DNA of 18,100 nt from Gracilaria vermiculophylla (taxonomy: Eukaryota; Rhodophyta; Florideophyceae; Gracilariales; Gracilariaceae): positions 2,997,369 through 3,015,468 of the forward strand of contig JAHNZQ020000181.1 of assembly GCA_019155205.2 (NCBI GenBank), given 5' to 3'. The notes beneath the pieces are model-generated. The model had not been told where the DNA came from, made no database searches, and was given only the letters and a program-made list of their open reading frames with translations. A program made the position numbers and the translations under genes. The stretch's first letter is position 1, and every line of letters begins with the position of its first letter. Positions 16,769-18,100 of this stretch are shown in pieces.

Positions 16769-18100
16769 GACCCGTTAACGTGCCCAACGTGAAGTGTGCA
16801 GGGTGAGAAAAGAACCGTGAAGAATTGTGGAGATAAGCTGCACTTTAGCAACACTGGGTTTTACTTTTCCCCGAGATTTGCTGCTTTCGCCTGCGGCTCT
16901 TTTTCACGTCCGGAAAGCGGTCATTACTTGTGGTTTTGAGAGTTGTAGCGCTGTGATTACTGTTGACAAGTGCGATGGGAAAGCTCTTGACGCACGGCGT
17001 TCTCATGAAGAAAAACGTTGTACGAGTTGTGGCGATACGGTTGCCGCGGAATCGGCACAAGCTCGAAAATCACTTGGAAGCGCAGCGTGCATGTGCTCTA
17101 CACACTGTTGCTGTGTTCGCAATGCGCGCAATGGGGAGGTGCAAGATAAAGGCGCACAAGTGCTAAATTCGGTGCCATCCTGAAATGTTGAAAGTTTTAA
17201 AATTGGTTGAGTAAAGCATAACATTGGGACTTGAAGCGCGAGCGCAGTGGAGTTTGGGCTAACACAACCTTTTTTGGGTTAACTGTAAGACGCACAGTAG
17301 TTTACAGACTAAGCGTTGCTGACGTGATGAGGGAGGCATGTTCGGGAGGTTCCCCCCGAAAATTATCTCCTTGGTTGGCTGCCTGAGGGCACTCAATTTG
17401 CAAGTCAACGAGAGGGTTGCGTGTCGCATCGGACTTGACCAGCGTTTCTGCTTACTTCCTTGCGCAACTTGTTCATGCCCTCATCTTTTTGCTTGCCAAA
17501 CATGTTGTCAAGGCTACTGGTGATGGTTTGTCCCATGGAAAATTCACGAGGCGCTCACCACCCGTATGGGCTGCACAAATGCGTGCCTATTGTGGGCGCC
17601 ATCACAGGGAGGTGACGCAGGGGGCTAAAAAAAAACTTGTAATAATGAAAAGCAAATGGGTGCTCTTCGTAGCTAAAAGCCCCAAAACAAGTTGAAAAAA
17701 TAGGGATCAAAAGAACTAAACCCACTCGATGAAAGAAAATATCAATAGGGAGAGCAAAAGGCCCAATTCCCAAATAAAACTTCTTAACTTCTTGTTAAAA
17801 CGGCGCGCAACCCAAAAATTATGTCAAGAATCACTAAGGGTCAGACCCTCGGCTTCCGGTCTGACACTTCGAATGTGAAGTGAATTTTGCAGCCTACCTA
17901 CCCTTGCGCTAACCAGAAGCAAGCGCATACAATCCTTAGACGGCTTCCCGAGGAGAGCTACTAACAGCGAGACATGCTTTCACTCTATACCCAAGCTGGC
18001 CCTTTGCAGGAAAGGTTGCACGGCACGTCGCCTGCGGATAGCTTCCCGTCAAGTACTTCCGTCCGGAAATCACCAGGTCTTTCGACCGACACCGTTATCC
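16769..18100. other. Right-hand intergenic region, no convincing gene
   Basis: The left part must be the promoter of the membrane-protein gene: two AACGTG hexamers lie at 16777-16782 and 16786-16791, just before its ATG. A Cys-rich open frame at 16827-17183 on the plus strand and a short one at 17338-17523 match nothing. From about 17610 the sequence becomes A-rich. The final 270 bases have a different texture, with several short inverted repeats: GTCAGACC/GGTCTGAC at 17840-17865, CACTTC/GAAGTG at 17865-17882, and smaller ones at 18001-18015, 18057-18068 and 18076-18087. These could belong to a non-coding RNA or mobile element running out of the window, but none is diagnostic. Confidence 0.4.
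16777..16791 (-). promoter_or_regulatory. Paired CACGTT hexamers before the membrane-protein start
   Basis: On the minus strand CACGTT occurs twice within 15 bp, 9-23 bases before the ATG at 16768. A single CACGTT sits 4 bases before the uL2m ATG. It resembles a G-box half site. With two genes this may be coincidence. Confidence 0.25.

Noticed and set aside
16827..17183. 118-codon Cys-rich plus-strand frame
   Set aside because: No recognisable family, no signal or domain pattern, and the expected promoter of the divergent membrane-protein gene overlaps it.

Overview
The window is nuclear DNA of a eukaryote. The evidence is a complete UDP-glucose:glycoprotein glucosyltransferase with an ER-retention tail, a bacterial-type ribosomal protein L2 with an Arg-rich targeting presequence, a SHAQKYF-class MYB factor, and start codons in good Kozak-like contexts (GCCGCCATGG, CGCCATGG). 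All large genes are uninterrupted, including a 4.77 kb one, so the genome is probably intron-poor. Intron poverty, GC-rich Ala/Pro-heavy proteins and a SHAQKYF MYB suggest a unicellular alga (a red alga would fit) or another protist. This is inference and the lineage cannot be fixed from sequence alone.

Layout. Positions 1-4114 are gene-poor, partly AT-rich DNA with no recognisable gene; one frame is open from the left window edge to 435. A very GC-rich block follows with three genes. The first is a secreted copper oxygenase of the AA15 (LPMO) type on the minus strand (4115-5425). The second is a MYB-SHAQKYF regulator with a Cys/His motif and a C-terminal KHA/doublecortin-like domain, also minus (6204-7958). 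The third is the ER folding sensor UGGT on the plus strand (8405-13171). The regulator and UGGT diverge from a 446 bp region that holds about 15 tandem copies of a 12 bp repeat. To the right, a small membrane-anchored protein (13287-13526), mitochondrial ribosomal protein uL2m (13887-14918) and an unrecognised three-TM membrane protein (15290-16768) all lie on the minus strand. The last 1.3 kb has no convincing gene.

The genes do not form one pathway. UGGT, the LPMO-like enzyme and the membrane protein all enter the secretory pathway, and uL2m is organellar. The most interesting items are the domain combination of the MYB protein, the unusual LPMO-like enzyme with its extra Cys-rich segment and C-terminal domain, the minisatellite in a probable two-way promoter, and a base-composition peak (up to about 87% GC) that falls to about 48% inside the coding sequences of both outer genes.
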